Positions 10,066 through 22,400 are shown, counted from the stretch's first letter. The stretch is 64,000 nt of DNA from Nematopogon swammerdamellus (GCA_946902875.1 OX336344.1:17257791-17321790), one strand, 5' to 3'. Made by a program: numbers and translations. Notes: generated by a model from the sequence alone, not told the origin.

Positions 10066-10260
10066 CCTTTTTTTTTTTTATGGATACTGCGAGTCACTTG
10101 GCGCAGTGAGCGTGGTTGCTGAGCTGACGACGCCCCAAAAGCATTTAGTTTCGAACGGGGCTCCGAATGTCGTGCCGGTATGACAGGTGCCCTTTTACGC
10201 TTCTCTTGAAAGATCCTATGTAAGTCATACACTGAACCATCGGGAGGAAGTGCATTCCAG
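10066..10260 (-). repeat. Dispersed repeat (LINE tail-like)
   Basis: A T-run followed by tatggatactgcgagtc, then the gacaggtgcccttttacgct type end, parallels 36155-36330. Probably a reverse-oriented LINE 3' end. Confidence 0.45.
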
Positions 10261-11335
10261 AGTTACTTATCAAATGTGTGGAGTCAGCTTAAAAATGATT
10301 TGTGAAATTGTCGTCGGTGCACGCTATCTCCGCTGATCGGGGTCCTTTATGAAGGCCACCACGCTGTCAGGGCAGTTACAGATTCACCTTTCGTACTACG
10401 AAACCACCAACAAACATCCTGTTTGCCAACAGCCAATGCTCATAATTGATACCACAGCACGTAGAATTTTGCAGCTGTAATTTTCCAAACATCTAATATC
10501 AAGTAAATTACCTTTTACCAGTTACTTTAGGCCTCCTGGGGGGTGAAATTGGCTGCGTCTGAGACTCCAACCTAAAGCGTTTACATAAAAAAGTTAATAT
10601 TGATCTGACATAACTGCTCAGAGATGCTTTCTACATATTACGTTGCGCTATAGGAATCTTAACCTGGCGGGTCCTGAGAAAATTCTGTATAAACCGTCGA
10701 TTGGTGATAACTTGTTTTTTGTCTCCGTCCCATGTAAGAATTGCTTTACGTTACCCCGGATACAAGGTGGTTGAGAATAGTGAGTGCATTTTAGACAAAT
10801 TTTATTATTTCATATTTCTATAGGTTATTCGAATTATTGAGTATAACTCAAGTCATTTAAGAAAGGTTTTGAAAATGGCGGTGTTTGAATTGTTTAACAT
10901 TTTTTTTTGTGTTTATACAGGTAGGTGCATGCGAATATTGACGGCAATATTGTGTGAGCGAGAGGCAAATAGGAGCGCGGCCATTTTCAAATCCCTTTCT
11001 TGAAATTACTGAGTTATACGATGCGTGTTTCGTTGGGTTTTCTTCCTGAGTGCAAATATTGAGAGATTATGGGAATACCTGCTGTATTGTATATTGTTTA
11101 TTGGGCATTCTTTAGACAGTAAGACTGCACTCGAACTTGTCAAAATCGATTCTATGCAGTTCAATTACACCCACGAAGAACAGGCAAGAAACTTCGCAGG
11201 GTATTAATTTTTTTCATAGGTACATATTACAAGTTTTTTAGTGATTATCCACATAATAAAAATGTCTTTACCAATCTTTATTTATTTTATATGTTTCTAG
11301 ACAACCAACTATTATATATTGCTGCAAGTTTTGAA
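10261..11335. other. Intergenic, nothing recognised
   Basis: No ORF with family signature and no strong inverted repeat. Moderately AT-rich. Confidence 0.35.
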
Positions 11336-11480
11336 AGAAAGCAAGAACTTGGATGGGTGGCCGTCGGATTGTTGAGGCTGACCGTGGTTCGGTTTCCATG
11401 TAAAACTGTACCTACGTCCCTTCCCACTAAGTGGTAGGTTTTAACCTGACCGGATTGGTACCAGTGTTCAGTAGCGAATA
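11336..11480 (+). repeat. S1 SINE fragment
   Basis: cttggatgggtggccg (5S-like piece), then aggctgaccgtggttcgg and tgtaaaactgta with the gtggtagg core. The tail is absent. Confidence 0.65.
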
Positions 11481-12265
11481 ATGGTTATATATTCTGTTTT
11501 TAATTATATAAAAATATTTATTCAAACCAAACTTAAAGGCATTTTATTTTTGTGAAATCAATTTAGCGACATTGAATAAATTAAATGTTTGCATTTGGGA
11601 CAAAATCTATCTGGTGAATGATTACAGTTCTGGGGACGCTAAATAAATTCTTTACAAACTTTTAATAAAATATATTAAATTATATTATATTCTCCCCTAA
11701 GCTAGCTACAGCTTTAAATAATATTTAGCTAAATTTTACATTGTCAGATAGGTATCTGAGTTGAATGTACGTTCATAAAGAACGGTACAACGAAATTAAA
11801 ATAACCCCATTAAATTAAGCTCTTGATGTTTATACATTTTGTGGGAAAAATAATTCACATTTACATAAATGCACAAGCAAGGCCATTACAAAATGTATAA
11901 ACAAATTGTTAAGAAGATGAACATTTTGAAAAACAACATTATAAGAAACTATATATTATATAGAATAAACTATATAATAGATTTACAATTCATATACCAC
12001 TTTCAGCATATTATGCAAGATTTCAATGATGCAGAACATCTGTGAAGTTAAGAGTAGCTACTAGGCAAACTGTAAATTACATGTTCAGAATACACAATAT
12101 GTCAACATGAGAGAGACAAGGGAGGTCTTCAATAGAAGGGCCGGTCACTGAGGCTTAACTCACGTGTACCAAATTCAAACAACACTTCAACGACAAAAAC
12201 TTCGCAGTCTGGGGATAGTAGCAATTTAGTACAGAGGATCGTCGTAGCGCTCACACGTGCGACAC
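11481..12265. other. AT-rich intergenic DNA, nothing recognised
   Basis: Several A/T-runs; no ORF or repeat family was placed. Confidence 0.35.
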
Positions 12266-12660
12266 GTGTGAGAGTTAGGGCCCCTGAGCCCTCTGTTGTC
12301 ACTGCGGCCTAGGAATAATTGTGATCTCTCAAAAGTTTATAGCTCACCCACAAGTCCGATTTCCGCTATGAACCGAGTTATATCATTGGGGGTGAGTGCC
12401 TGTATTTGGCATGGGTTAAAAATATAACCCCCAAGAATACGCCTTCTACTGTGCATGAGCACTTCACATTCAGAAAGGATGTGTATGGGCGTTTCATCCT
12501 ATTTTATACAGAACCTGCACACTGGTGTGTCGCTAAAGCCCATGCGGTGTAGGTGTTTGTTTAGTCTGCAGTGTCCCGTTAAGGTCCTTGTTAGGATTCT
12601 TATGTTGTTTCGTTTTAGGTTTAATACCTCAGTAGTGAATTTACCCAGAAAGTGGTGACA
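12266..12660 (-). pseudogene. Jockey-like LINE C terminus (RNase H/zinc-knuckle end)
   Basis: On the minus strand this reads as the same protein end as 29690-30070 ([23 protein letters not shown]) with a stop after the CRFC motif (cysteine pair then Lys and TAG). The two copies are in opposite orientation and share the 3' end gagagatcacaat. Confidence 0.7.
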
Positions 12661-13160
12661 TCGCGTGCTTCTGCCCGGACAGTTGGAACAAGTGCTGCTT
12701 GCTTTGGTTGTGTGCCCAGGAGAGTATTTCTTTTTAGCTCCATCCCTAGCAATTTGATCGGCTTCTTCGCCATCTATTCCATTATGTCACGGCACCCATC
12801 TTATTTGTGGCCAAGCCAAGCCAACTATAACCGCGGTGTTGTCGTGGTGATGTGGTACGGGTGATTGTGGGTTGGCTTTATCCCGGACAATATTTCCATA
12901 TTGCCTCACAGGATAGGTTTCCTCACGAAGTTTTTCCTTCACCGAGGGCGGGCAAGTGCAGGGGCTTGAACTCGTGCCCGACAAGCGCAATCCCAAGACT
13001 TAGCCCGCCACGACTAAGGCACTCCCGTGGTACGGGTGAGTTAACTCTAAAACTGAGAGTGTACCATCCGGCACTGCATCGCAAACAGCGACGCGGCATC
13101 GGGACGCGTCAACATTTGATGTAAGCTTTGTCCCGCTCCGCTCCACTGCCGCATAGTGCG
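12661..13160. other. Probable repeat, unassigned
   Basis: The stretch 12895-13000 (tgcctcacaggataggtttc, ttccttcaccgagggcgggc) has the look of a common lepidopteran dispersed repeat. No second copy was found in this window. Confidence 0.3.
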
Positions 13161-15269
13161 ACCACACCTTAAAACATAGCTTTTACTACAGAGATTAACC
13201 CTGCTCCACAGATTAGAAAGACCCTCATCATTTCATCATTCATAATAAATAGTGTCTCATGCACAATTCACTGTACTGACTCAGAGTGAGTTTGGAAATA
13301 TCCAAATGCAATCACCGCTAATTTATAAAACAAGTCTATAAAGACAAAATTTTCGAAAAATTATGTCTTACCTACCTATCTTATCTATATTGAATTGTTT
13401 TATGGAATAATATTTTTACCTTATAATATTTTGTTTTTACCCTGAATGCATTTTGTACATACCTACCTACAATGTGTTAGTTTTTTCTTTGGTCTAATTT
13501 ATTTCAAGATTATGCTTTTGATAGAAATTGCATTGTATATATTATTTTGTGGATTGGTTGTAAATTTTATCTTGGTCTTTGAAAATGAATATTGTATATC
13601 TTGAAGTCATGTTTATTAGTAATTGTTCGTGTTGAATTAATTTTTAATTTAGACTTTAATTAGATTATTTTATGCATTTCTGTATACAGTTCAAAAGATG
13701 TGTCTAATTGCTCTCCATATGGTATCACCGGAATTTATGTAGCATTCATTATTCATAATGTGTTCGTTTTAATATTCAAATGTTATACTTTCCTGTTAGT
13801 GTTCATAGCTCTGTATTTTCGTCGCCCTGCTGTGTAAGTAAAATATTAAAATGACTTATTTCTCTTGTGCAAAATGATCCGACTCGAAGGACCATTTTGT
13901 ATAACAAATAAAACACAGCGCTAAGCCAACACAAACAGAAAATTATAACATTCGAATATTAAAGCGAACACAAAATAATTAAAATTATTTTTTAATTGCA
14001 GTCATGGCTTCAATATTGTTTTTAGAGTAGAATTTGTTTAGAGAGAGAGAAAAAAAATAGTTTATATAATTGTGATATTAGACATGCCGTAAACTTTGTC
14101 CTCTTTAATCATAAAATGCTCTATTTAATTGTTAGTCTCTGTAAATATTTCTGTATATAAATTAAGTAAATTTTTTTAAACAATTTGCTGTAAGAACCTG
14201 AAATGCTGTTTTTAAAGTTTTGAACGAAGGTGCATATTAATTAGGAAAGAAGAAATTATGACTATGCACTGGCTGTATTTTCAAAAGTCCTAAAGTACAA
14301 ACTTGAGAATCCTCTTTCGCCACTGAAGCATATGAGAGCATAGTAAATAAATTCTTATTTCCGACGCCTAACCGGATTGCGTAGATTGGACCTAGTCAGC
14401 GTAGGTAGGCTTCGCACAGGATTAACTAAAACTTGGACAGTGGAATAATTTGGAGATGAAGAAATGTGATGATAAAGTGGATTTAAAGGAATAATTTTGC
14501 TGATTACTGCAGGCTCTAGTATCTTTATAGCTCGGTAATTTAATTCAAACTCTCTATTGTTAACCTGCTGAGGGTACAAAAATTACTGAGGCAATAATTT
14601 TACTAATTAGCCAATAGGTGACAACACCAATATTTATATTCCTACTGTATAGATTAAATATTATGTATTATTGTTAGATCTTTAAGTATAAGAAATAAAA
14701 AGAATTATACAATTAAAATTGTTTTAATAAACATTATTTTGTTTTGTGTCTGCATTTTACGCATAGGATATAAATAATTAAATTAAACATGTTCTATTCA
14801 TTAATGTGACGTTTATTGAAAGTCTGTAATGGAATCCATGATTTTTTAAATGCCTTATCGCTCAAGAAAAATACACATATTTTTGTCAGGCATGCAGCAA
14901 GCACCTTTTACACTGTGCATTTACTAACTAAACGTTTTACAGTTATGTAAAAGAGGAGAGGGAAAAGAGGGTTTATATATTGTATTTTTGATTCGGTAGC
15001 TTATTTCACAATGGAAAAATTACTGGCACGTGATAATTTGTACTGACTAGAAAACAGAAAACAGTTTTAGATGGCAGTGCGTAAATTTTTTATAATTTTC
15101 AACCACTGATGCAAAAAATAGGGGTGTTATAAATTTTCTGATCAACCTAGCACTGAAACTGACCAATTTCAACCCGTGGACATAATTTTCCACAATCATT
15201 GTTTCTACAAAGTATACTAAGTGCTTACAAATATTAGTAGTCTCTACAGTCTCATCTTCCTTTTAGGAA
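13161..15269. other. AT-rich intergenic DNA, nothing recognised
   Basis: Low-complexity A/T sequence with no splice-supported ORF. Confidence 0.35.
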
Positions 15270-15668
15270 GAGTTTTTTTTTTATGAAAACTGACACGGTT
15301 GGCTACTTCACCTACAACATCCGCGATGTCAGCCTATAACACCTTGGTGAACTAGGTGCCATGTCAGTGCTTCCCTTCGGTCGTACCGGCTACACTGAAC
15401 TGGACGGAAAACACGAACTATTGACATAGCTGTTTCGACTGACCTTTCATTCAGTGTGGTGGTACCAACACGGGCGGGTTAAACCCTACCACCTTAAGGT
15501 AAGAAAGGAAGGGACCTACAGTTTTACATGGAATCACAACCACGGTCAGCCTCCAGCGGTCGAGCGGTCACCCATCCAAGTACTGACCACACCCAGGTGT
15601 GCTCATGATCACGATCGACAGTCGACCGACCGCACCACTGAGCTACTGTGGCTGACTGGCTGACCGAG
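15270..15668 (-). mobile_element. S1 SINE, full length, tRNA/5S head
   Basis: Reverse copy: T-run at 15276-15285, tail, shared core, 5S-like block (gtcacccatccaagtactga complement at about 15568-15590), and tRNA-like A box complement (ccactgagctac) at 15637-15648. Confidence 0.85.
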
Positions 15669-15986
15669 GTTTATAAATGTATGTACATATGAACACTTAA
15701 AACAGGAGATGTTGCAGGTTATTAACATTTTTATTTGGGAAAAATGTTCTTTTACACGAAACAATTCACTCATTGTTAATTTTATTTAACGCTTTCACCG
15801 CCAAACGATTGTTATAAGAAATAAATTCTTCCTTGAGTTGAAACATTTTGTCATTGGTGATAAGATAATAATTGAAAGATTAAATAAATTGCCAATAACA
15901 TATTTACAATACTGAACTAAATGCATTAACTCCAATGTACATTAAACTAAGGCATTGTTAGGCACACGGGGCCATATTACCACATA

Positions 15987-16119
15987 TCAAAATGTCTTCT
16001 TCTCGACGGTGTGTGCCTGGAAGAACGCACCGTCCGCCTGGTTCGCCTGTTGGTTTATCTGTCTGTGTCGGTCGCGCGATACAATCTCTTCTATCACTTC
16101 ACCGTCGCCTTTAATTAAT
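15987..16119 (-). CDS. ARL6IP4: ARL6IP4 exon 3
   Basis: 133 nt after acceptor tgtgttccag. Encodes [20 protein letters not shown] and ends in VEKKTF then TGA. Phase agrees with exon 2 (the split codon encodes Arg). Confidence 0.9.
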
Positions 16120-19100
16120 CTGGAACACAGTTTTTACTGAACGGACAAGGATTTGCTGTCTAACTGCTAAACTAAACTGTCATGCATGCTTTCTTCGGCA
16201 ATGAAGGGATTGAACTCAGCTTTCAATGGGTTAACTGAACTGTTGCGATATGTATCCATAGATCACATATAGATAGATATGTAGGGAGCGCATGAAATCG
16301 AGTTGTTAGTTACCCACTTTAACCCTGCAGTGGTCGCGTGGATTACATATGTAATCCACTTGTGAAAAATTCTACGTCATGAAAAAATGGGCAACGCCAA
16401 TGATATGATCCTCCGTGTACTTTAAGTAGAGTAACTGACGGATACGCTCAGCGCAGCGCGGGCGCCGGTCACGTGCGGTTGTGTTGCAGGAACGCCGCAA
16501 AGTCGACGGTCTACCCCTGTAATCCGCGCGACCAATTACGTAAGTATATTTGATACACATTCTTTAATATTTTTCTACTTAGATTTTTGTATTTTTGTAA
16601 CACATTTATACTTAAAATTAATAACCCCACTGCATCTCTCCCCGTGCATGTCGTAAAAGGCGAATAAGGGATAATGACAAGATGCCACGCTGAAGGGCGA
16701 CAGACGAAAAACGAAAAATCTGTAATGCGTGCAAGAAATTTATTGGTCCTGATCATTCTAAGATAGTCTGTATGTCCTGCTCTGAAAATTATGATTGGAT
16801 TATAATTCATTATAACAGTTTTTCTTTATTTCAATATAGTCATGTCAAAAGTGTGATTTAGTTACGAAAAGGAGATTTTATGTTTTGTTAATTTTTTTTA
16901 AAGCAGATTCAAAAATGCTTACTTTTTGTTCTATAATTTAACACGTAATATAATAGTTTCTAATATAAAACCATAAATAAATAATTTCTCTAAATGCAAT
17001 GTTTTATTTTCCTGGTTTAAAAATGGCATACCAATGTAATCCACGCGACCACTAATGGTACTTTTTAGAGCGCTACTACTGCAAGGGTTAAATGGAGGAA
17101 GTTGAATCAAACACGGGTATATGTTTGATTCAACCTCCTCCGCCATGCTCACTCACATAAGAATACGTAATTGGCAAGTCAGTTACTCTATTATTATTAT
17201 TACTACACATACATATTAGTTACATATAAGTAGTCGGTCATAGCACGACCCTAAATAAGGGTTACAATAATAATTTGAAATGAAATGAAATGAATAAGTT
17301 TTATTTTTCTTGTTTAACACACACGACGTTACCTATAACTCTATAACACATATTATAACAATAATAGACAAGAAAAATTGGACCTGACACAGCCTTGGTC
17401 CCTCCCCACCGAGCCCTGGAGCTGATGAGAGGGACGCTGATTTTAAGTCAGGCCCAGGTACGCAATACACTAACTAAACTAAACCGACTAACAATAAATA
17501 AATTCAAAATAAATTCAAAATTTCAAAATCATAATAATGTCCAAAAATAAAAAAAACATATTTAGGGAACTGGCTATTGTCTGTCTAAAAGCCGGCCAAA
17601 TGCGAGTCAGAATCGTTCACAAAGGGTTCCGTACAAATTTGTATTTTTTTGACAGATCGGTTGTGCGACCCCCTTCTTCGGAATAATTTAATGTTTTTAG
17701 GTAAGTATAATAATATATATATTTTAAAATTGGAGAGATTGCTCCCTTATGATATGACCTACTTGTTAGTTGAAACAGAATAGTGCATTCAACCAATCAC
17801 CCCTGTCCCTCTTGTGCCCTTATCATTATATGAGGTGGTAGGCTCAAATTTTAGCCGTCTGGGTTGGTACCATCGTACTGGATGATGGCTGCATAGCAGC
17901 CTCAGCTATGTTCTCCTCTAGATCAGTTAACATGAGACCTACCTCAGATAAAGCTGCTAAAGGAGGTCAAGAGACGAATTCAACTGGGTTGGGCTGCCTT
18001 CGGAAAGTTAAAATTCGCCCTAAGGTCTGATCTTCCGCAAAATTTAAAAACGCGTATATATGACCAGTGTGTCCTCCCGGTTATGACGTACGGGTGTGAA
18101 ACGTGGACGCTGACGGTCGGTGTTGTCCAAAGGTTGAAAGTTGCCCAGAGAGCAATGGAGCGAGTCATGCTGGGAATAACGCTACGTGATATGGTGCGTA
18201 ACGAGGCAATCCGCCGACGCACCAAAGTAGTCGATATTGGATACCGGGTGGCTAAGCTCAAGTGGCAATGGGCTGGGCACGTCAGCCGAAGAGTAACTGT
18301 GTCCTACGTTGGCGGCCGTGGACCGGAAAACGGAGTGTGGGAAGACCACCCGCCAGGTGGGACGACATCAAGTACGTCGGCGGAAAGCAGTGGTTCCGTA
18401 ACGCTGAAGGCCGGGAGGACTGGAGGAAAATTAGAGAGGCGTATGTCCAGCAGTGGACGCTTACACGCTGACTGACTGACTACCTCAAATACGTTAATTT
18501 TTAAGTACTACATTGCTTGCCTTTAAAGTTCCCAACCCTTTTTCGGCAACGACTCTCTCGACGTGTTTAAATTTATTTGCGTCTCCCCTGAATAATGCAG
18601 TAATGTCTAAGTACATCTTTTATGTATTTAAGGATATATAAAAAGTCATAAATTAAATTAAGTGTGAAACGTTTCGGAGAATCATCGAATGGACTACCTA
18701 TAATGTGTACCTAGTATGTGTATCATACTGTCTGAAGACTTTAAATTTCTGGGCGAGTTGTATGCGACTAATGAAAATTAATTGTTGCTGCCACTGCGAT
18801 ATCCCATGTGTGATGTGACCCTGGGACGTCGCGACGCACAGCGTTGGGAACACCTGCTAAGGCTCACGTCGCTGGAACGTCACTAACAAGTGCTTCCTCA
18901 GGTGCGTGCTTATAAGCTCAAGCCGCCACAGGAATGGTCAGAAGGATAGAATAACCTGTATCGCCCCGAATCCTCGTCGTACACTCTCCGCACGACGCTC
19001 TGTCGCTTGTCCCACTCCTCTTTAGTCATGGGCGCCATTGCTTTGGATCTCTCCATCAATTCTGCAAATATGTCACCAAACTCATTGACAATGTTGCTAT

Positions 19101-19688
19101 CTATTAACCTCTCGACTTACGGAAGGGCCGGCCGGCCCCCAAGCCGCTTACATAGGTTCAGTTCTGGAAGTGCGGGTCGGCCCCAAAAAAAATTACCTAC
19201 TTATCTAAAAATATCGCAAATTGTGATTACTATGAATTTTTCACAGGAGTGAGAATGCTGGGCTGTACGGATAAAAACCTTTGCCTTTCCTATAGAACAC
19301 AATCTGGCACGATGGTAAACTGTTTTCAAGTCTAATATTGTTATGAATCCGTTATTTGAATAGAAGACAGTTTTTTTTATAGATAGATGTGCTTTGGCCC
19401 CTCCGAATCAGCCAGCTTACCGGACTACAAAAAAAAGTACAAACCAACTGGTATGTCAGCGGCCGGCTCAGCATCACAGCCACCGCCTTCCTCGCTCGTG
19501 GTCCGCGACTTAGAAGTCAACCTTTTCCTTTCGGCTTTAATTTTCTTCTTCAATAGCTTTTCAGAACGCCGCTGCTCCTTCTTCAATTTCTTCTTTAGCT
19601 TCTTCAGTCTTCGCTCGTCATCAGATGAGGAGGAGGAGGATGACGAACTAGAGCGGCTTCGCTTCTTTTTCTTGTCCTTATTACCCAT
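15987..19688 (-). CDS. ARL6IP4: ARL6IP4 / SRrp37-like splicing-associated protein
   Basis: Complete three-exon gene on the minus strand: 19688-19445, 19061-18956 and 16119-15987, phases 1 and 2, giving 160 aa. The N terminus ([12 protein letters not shown]) is followed by a ten-Ser run and a Lys/Arg/Glu-rich helix ([20 protein letters not shown]), typical of nuclear-speckle proteins. The C-terminal domain carries the family signature [20 protein letters not shown], then [18 protein letters not shown] and DRHRQIN. Family knowledge: ARL6IP4 binds the small GTPase ARL6 and localises to nuclear speckles with a splicing-modulating role. The insect protein is shorter than human isoforms but keeps the conserved C terminus. 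The ATG at 19688 is used; the upstream in-frame TTG is rejected. The 2.8-kb second intron holds a piggyBac-like MITE and an RTE LINE. Confidence 0.9.
16319..17091. mobile_element. piggyBac-like MITE in ARL6IP4 intron 2
   Basis: TTAA target sites lie at 16319-16322 and 17088-17091, next to ccctgcagt and its counterpart actgcaaggg, matching the TTAA/CCC termini of piggyBac elements. The motif ggtcgcgtggattacat occurs at the left end, inverted at the right end (17033-17051) and, diverged, inside near 16520. The left copy forms a perfect palindrome, gtggattacatatgtaatcc plus ac. There is no transposase ORF. The interior also holds the 'cccgtgcatgtcgtaaaagg' module at 16640. Confidence 0.8.
16622..16700 (+). 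repeat. Dispersed 'cccgtgcatgtcgtaaaagg' module
   Basis: cactgcatctctccccgtgc, then gtaaaaggcgaataaggg. Same module as at 8090, 36575 and 40205, nested in the piggyBac-like MITE. Confidence 0.65.
17094..17141. repeat. 20-bp inverted repeat next to the piggyBac MITE end
   Basis: ggaggaagttgaatcaaaca and tgtttgattcaacctcctcc, one mismatch, 8-base loop. It starts 3 bases outside the right TTAA. Confidence 0.7.
17590..17645 (-). repeat. Family C fragment
   Basis: ccggccaaatgcgagtcaga and gggttccgtac match the end of family C in reverse. Confidence 0.45.
17780..17930 (+). repeat. S2 SINE fragment
   Basis: gtggtaggctcaaattttag then tctgggttggtaccatcgta and the gcagcctcagctatgttctc segment of S2. 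Head and tail are missing. Confidence 0.65.
17930..18475 (+). pseudogene. RTE-type LINE reverse transcriptase, C-terminal part
   Basis: Reads [20 protein letters not shown], then a stretch through [26 protein letters not shown] and [18 protein letters not shown]. After a frameshift near 18290 it continues [11 protein letters not shown] to [11 protein letters not shown] and a stop. This is the thumb/C-terminal end of RTE-clade proteins. It is 5'-truncated and disabled by the frameshift, but younger-looking than the copy at 8665. Confidence 0.85.
18956..19061 (-). CDS. ARL6IP4: ARL6IP4 exon 2
   Basis: 106 nt after acceptor atatttgcag. Reads [19 protein letters not shown] and then [15 protein letters not shown] before donor gttatt. 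No long ORF marks it; it was found by matching family sequence and splice phase. Confidence 0.9.
19445..19688 (-). CDS. ARL6IP4: ARL6IP4 exon 1
   Basis: 81 codons plus 1 nt, ending AADIPV before a gtttgt donor. Ser run and basic coiled-coil-like segment. Confidence 0.85.
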
Positions 19689-19759
19689 TATCGGGTTATC
19701 TATTCTATTTTCGAAAGAAAGTAACAAACTACGAAATCAACTAAATCGATGAAACGCGT

Positions 19760-20264
19760 GTGCCTTGCGTGTGCAAGTCAGCCCGCTAGTCTTGGCAACT
19801 GAGTGAGTGATTGTTAGATAGAATCTTTTTTTCTCTTAGCTAGACGGATCAGTTACTGATCCGCTTCGCGGCGCGGATTGGTCAGCTCCGTCCGCTTGCT
19901 CGCTCCGCTCCGCGCTCGTTCGCCTCATTGTGTTCACTGCACACTGCACACGTGACTGCCATAAAACAAATTACTAAATTACTAAGCAGCCCATTTTTAT
20001 GATTATGAATTTGAATCCATCACTGAGTCAAAACGACTCACTGATCCGAGTGAACAAACCGGATCATTTCGCTGATCGATCCGAATCAGCTGAGTGACCG
20101 AGCAAGCACAAGACTATCAGTTGACGGCTTTGACATTGACATTTCTCTTTGCCTTTCTCTATAGGGAAGGCGAAGGTCTGAAACCATACATCCTCATAAT
20201 TTTAGATAAAACTCGGCCTTTTTTAAGTTTCCATATCCCGTACGGAAACTTTCGAATTAATTAT
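19760..20264. other. CpG-rich flank upstream of ARL6IP4
   Basis: It lies just upstream of the ARL6IP4 start (minus strand), so it may hold that promoter. It contains repeated ctgatccg/cggatca motifs (19853, 20041, 20061) and tgagtca-like sites, in a pattern not explained by any family recognised here. Confidence 0.4.
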
Positions 20265-20266
20265 TT

Positions 20267-20735
20267 ATATAGGATGTTGTAACGGCCAGTACATTAATTT
20301 CGCCAGCGCACTCCTCGTGTTTTTCCGGGATAAAAAAGTAAGTAAAGTTTTTCTCGAAAGTGTCTAGTTTTTGAAATTATTGTTTTCGTCGAGTGTAATT
20401 TGACGCGCGCGGGTGGAAGGTGTTGGCGCGGGAGCGGTCGGGGTCGAAAAACTCCGCCGCGCCGCCGCCGCCGCCACCGCGAATCTTCACTTTCAGCGCA
20501 CTCGTCCCTACTCGCTCACTCACCGTCTGCTTTTCATTCCCACGTTCGTGCGGAACATTAGATCCTTTTTACACTAAATTAATCAATTAGTTTGTATGAA
20601 AACTCAAACTTTTTATGGAAGGAATTCAGGGAAAACAGGGAATTCAGAAAAAACTTACTAGACTTTTTTGTTCCTATTGATCCCAATAATCATTTCCTAA
20701 ATTTAATGTAGTGGCCGTTACAACACCCTGTATAT
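20267..20735. mobile_element. Terminal-inverted-repeat element with CpG-rich core
   Basis: Left end (about 20267-20299) has ggatgttgtaacggccagta. The right end (about 20702-20735) is its reverse complement with few mismatches (tggccgttacaacaccctgt). The interior 20400-20520 is unusually GC-rich for a MITE, including a gccgcc run. No ORF was recognised. Confidence 0.65.
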
Positions 20736-20894
20736 TACTACGCCTACGCGCGCCGCGCCTCCGCGCGCGGCCGGCCGTCTGTCTGTACTATTGCTGTATC
20801 ATGTACTCTGTGCTGTGGCTGTATCTTTGGTACCGTAATAGAAAGCCGGTTGAATTTTTTACAGAATATTATGTGTTATTTATAATTAAACAAC

Positions 20895-21080
20895 GCTCAT
20901 CGATATCGCCGTGCCGCACGATGGTAACCTTGTCAGTAAGGAAGCAGAGAAAAAGCTTAAATATCTGGATCTGTAGCATGAGGTTACTAAAATGTGGGCC
21001 CGTGGACTCGACGATCGATGTGCCCATTATCGTATCGACCTCGATGACCACCTTGAGAGGCTTTCGCTGAGTGGTTGGGT
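20895..21080 (+). pseudogene. Non-LTR retrotransposon protein fragment
   Basis: In shifting frames it reads IAVPHDGNLVSKEAEKKLKY then VDSTIDVPIIVST, the C-terminal signature of a class of LINE reverse-transcriptase proteins. It has one stop and at least one frameshift. Confidence 0.6.
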
Positions 21081-22062
21081 CAAGGGCGAGATCCAGAATG
21101 CAGCCCTGCTCGACACCGCATCGTCCAGGGGTTTCTCTCCCTGGGGCTCGACCATTGATAGCCCTGATTCGCCCTGTCGCCGGTGGAACTTCTGTTATTC
21201 ATAAGTTTTTTGTATGTTTATTTTTATATGTACAAAGTTAGTTCTTAGCTAATGTGTAAATAAAATAATAATAAATAAAATTGGCAAACAGTTAATAGAA
21301 TGTTCAGGTGACCGGCGAGCTGCAGAATTTTTCCATCAGCGTGTTTCTATCGCCATTCAGAGGGGGAATGCTGCATCCGTCCTTGGGGCAATGTGTTTGG
21401 CCCCTATAGAGGAAATCTTTTATTTATAAGTTGTCTTTATGAATACATTGTAATTTCCTTTCCTTAAGCACATAAATAAATAAATTATAATAAATTGGGT
21501 GCTTTTAATTGTTAGTTGTTGCGTGTAGGCAGAGACAACAAATCTCCAAGTACCACGATCCTGACATACCTCTGCCACCTCTTTCACTCTCATAATGATC
21601 TTCATACATGCTCGTTACATACATTTACTATACTTACATACACTTTACGACCCTTTTTGACCACATGCCAGATCTGGTCTAGGCACGTGCGTCTTGGGTC
21701 TTGCGATTCGATCCATAAATGTCTTTCGTTAGTCTCCTATCATACATTCTTCGAACATTGCCAAACCACCAAAGCATTCCTTTCTCAATCCTTGTCACTA
21801 TATCTTCTTTTAGATCAAAACGCTCTTGCACTAGGTACACTATTTCTTAATCTATCTTTCATTGTAAGTGCACACATACTCCTCAACGCGCCATTTCCAC
21901 AGCATTTATCCTGCTTCGTCTGCCATGCCCAACGATCATTCCAGTACATCAGTGTAGGGTTCAGTACTTCACCATGGACAGCCAAACGTGCCCTAATGGA
22001 TACCTATACTTAAGCTGCTCATAATAGTGTACAACGCCACATTCACTTGATTGCCGGCTTTC
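21081..22062. other. Probable old LINE debris, no gene
   Basis: The 165-codon ORF at 21516-22013 has no family signature. Stretches such as cctgacatacctctgccacc look like a dispersed lepidopteran repeat on the minus strand, but no second copy lies here. Confidence 0.3.
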
Positions 22063-22400
22063 TTTTTTTTTTTTTTTTTTATTATGGAAACTGACACGGT
22101 TGGCTACATCCCCTGCAACATCCGTGATGTCAGCCCATAACACCGGGTGAACTTGGTGCCACGTCAGTGCTTCCCTTCGGTCGTGCCGGCTACACTGAAC
22201 TGGACGGAAAACACAAACTATTTACATAGCCGTTTCGACCGACCTTTCATATAGTGCGGTGGTACCAACCCGGGCGGGTTAAACCCTACCACCTAGTAAT
22301 ATAAGAGGGGAGTCGTATCCCTTAGTCGCCTTTTACAACATACACGGGGAGAGATGCAGTAGGGCTATTCTTTTAAAGTACCGGTCCCACACGGTACAGG
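22063..22400 (-). mobile_element. S1b SINE (alternative head)
   Basis: Reverse copy: T-run, S1 tail and core (ggtggtaccaacccgggcgg), then cccttagtcgccttttacaa and the cggtcccacacggtac end in place of the tRNA/5S head. Same junction as at 36575 and 40205. Confidence 0.8.

Noticed and set aside
21516..22013. A 165-codon plus-strand ORF
   Set aside because: No domain, biased composition, and the sequence looks like an antisense dispersed repeat.
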